A stretch of DNA of 35,913 nt, taken from the NCBI GenBank assembly GCA_018699955.1, contig JABISG010000021.1, positions 1-35,913 on the forward strand, read 5' to 3'. Every line of letters starts with the position of its first letter. The first letter of the stretch is position 1. This DNA is from Planctomycetaceae bacterium. Its GTDB lineage: Bacteria; Planctomycetota; Planctomycetia; Planctomycetales; Planctomycetaceae. Below are positions 35,011-35,913 of this stretch, piece after piece. Position numbers and translations under genes: made by a program. The notes beneath the pieces are model-generated. The model was not told the DNA's origin, searched no databases, and was given only the letters and a program-made list of their open reading frames with translations.

Positions 35011-35862
35011 GTGTTTCAATCGGATATCAAAATGCGTCGGTTGTTCCTGCCGGTCCTCGCGGCATTCCTGCTCGCGAGTTGTCGGGGGATCGACAAACCG
35101 CTGAAGTACTTCGGCGACTCGGAGTTGAATTACTACAAGGATGTCGCCACCCAAGTTGATTTCCCGGTTTTGGCCGAAGAATGTGAGTCGGATGCGCTAA
35201 CTTACGAACCGCCTCGTCGCATTCGGCATCCGCGCAAAGACGACTTATGGGATCTCACGCTGCAGGATGTCATTCATCTCGCCATGTCCAATAGCCATAT
35301 TCTGCGCACCCGGGGGCAGTTCCTCTCGAGTACCAACCCACTGCTGACCAACCCGAATCAAATCTCTTCGGTGTACGATCCGGCCATTCAGGAATCGGAA
35401 GTGCTGTTCGGGGTGCGGGGTGTCGAAGCCGCACTCTCCGACTTCGATACGCGGTTCACGACAACAATGCTGTGGGGCCGAGACGAACTCGCGCAGAACA
35501 ACCGTATTCTCTCCGGCGGGATTCCTCCAGGAGGGTCTTTAACCGAAGAATCGGGCAATTTTACGTCTCGGCTGGAAAAGAACTTTGCAACCGGTGGAAT
35601 CTTTGCGGTCAATCACAATTGGAATTATTCCGGCAACAACGTGCCGACGCGGCAATTCCAATCGGTATTTACGGGGCTGTTGCAGGTCGAGTATCGCCAA
35701 CCGTTACTCGCAGGAGCGGGCGTCGAGTATAGCCGCATCGCCGGACACCCCGGTCGCAATTTGCAGGGAGTGACTGGAGTGAACCAGGGTGTGTTGATTG
35801 CGCGGATTGGCCTACCCCCGATCTTTGTACCACCCTCAGTGAGAGAATCGGGGTTCAGGTAA
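35011..35862 (+). CDS. TolC-family outer-membrane factor, interrupted at its 3' part
   Basis: The visible 283 residues start with a lipoprotein-like signal (FLPVLAAFLLASC) and the family features DLTLQDVIHLAMSNSHILR, VEAALSDFDTRF, a beta-rich stretch and VEYRQPLLAGAGVEYSRIAG followed by NLQGVTGVNQGVLIARI. In planctomycete homologues the helical barrel sequence continues after ARI for about 200 residues; here it switches near 35808 to unrelated sequence and stops at 35862. GTG 35011 has a GGGG element upstream; ATG 35032 is the alternative. The gene is disrupted by an insertion, or the junction is an assembly break. Confidence 0.8.
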   Translation: MFQSDIKMRRLFLPVLAAFLLASCRGIDKPLKYFGDSELNYYKDVATQVDFPVLAEECESDALTYEPPRRIRHPRKDDLWDLTLQDVIHLAMSNSHILRTRGQFLSSTNPLLTNPNQISSVYDPAIQESEVLFGVRGVEAALSDFDTRFTTTMLWGRDELAQNNRILSGGIPPGGSLTEESGNFTSRLEKNFATGGIFAVNHNWNYSGNNVPTRQFQSVFTGLLQVEYRQPLLAGAGVEYSRIAGHPGRNLQGVTGVNQGVLIARIGLPPIFVPPSVRESGFR

Positions 35863-35913
35863 CACGTTCTGTTCAACAGGGCGCAGCGTAGCGAAGACCT
35901 GTTGAACAGAACG
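35808..35913. mobile_element. Foreign segment in the TolC-like gene, ending in a perfect inverted repeat
   Basis: After the coding break, CCCCGAT and ATCGGGG face each other (about 35816-35853). Then CGTTCTGTTCAACAGG (35865-35880) and its exact complement (35898-35913) enclose 17 bases and reach the last base of the window. Hairpin-bearing ends occur in some insertion sequences and REP-like elements, but no transposase is visible here. A repeat causing a contig end is equally possible. Confidence 0.4.

Noticed and set aside
35871..35907. Integron attC-like pair GTTCAAC ... GTTGAAC
   Set aside because: The boxes fit RYYYAAC and GTTRRRY, but the site is too short, perfectly symmetric without extrahelical bases, and has no cassette or integrase nearby.

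Overview
The window looks like part of a Planctomycetes (Planctomycetia) chromosome. The evidence is the gene content, not a marker gene: two small membrane proteins with planctomycete-style leucine-rich repeats, a leucine-rich-repeat/Ser-Thr kinase fusion, an outer-membrane-factor lipoprotein and a GT35 phosphorylase of types I associate with this group, a moderately GC-rich composition, loosely packed genes and weak or absent Shine-Dalgarno sequences at many starts. No tRNA, rRNA or CRISPR array was found.

Layout. 1-1.6 kb (+): a glutaminyl-cyclase-like M28 lipoprotein and a small membrane protein. 1.9-10.4 kb (mostly -): a frameshifted LRR-kinase, a small secreted LTxxQ-like protein, a pair made of an LRR membrane protein and aroE, a short-form glucan phosphorylase, and recQ. 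10.6-19.2 kb is a signalling block: a stand-alone receiver and csrA read divergently from an 825-bp spacer holding two copies of a palindromic element; then a soluble PAS/GAF histidine kinase overlapping a FixJ-type regulator (frameshifted in a G run), a hybrid PAS kinase, a NarL-type regulator and a receiver with a coiled-coil tail. 19.7-20.7 kb encodes a sigma-54 activator with no sensory domain and an altered GAFTGA loop. 20.9-26.0 kb (-): glnS and gltX flank a three-gene accessory islet (HicA-like protein, short partner, SIR2-like protein). 26.2-31.4 kb (mostly +): a signal-anchored protein, a stand-alone LigD-type phosphoesterase (-), glnA behind a good sigma-54 promoter match, a lipoprotein, a CDGSH protein and a radical SAM enzyme. 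31.4-35.9 kb (+): a second LRR membrane protein, an ECF sigma factor with a strong terminator, a membrane-fusion protein, and a TolC-like gene that runs into unrelated sequence ending in a perfect inverted repeat at the last base.

How the parts may fit. Glutamine/glutamate genes recur (glnS, gltX, glnA, the cyclase-like protein), and a sigma-54 activator lies in the same stretch as a sigma-54-type glnA promoter; a direct link is inference. The most system-like accessory unit is the SIR2 plus HicA-like cassette between two housekeeping synthetases, which has the look of an anti-phage or abortive-infection module. Two genes are broken by what appears to be one missing base in a G/C homopolymer, so sequencing error has to be excluded before any biological reading of those breaks.
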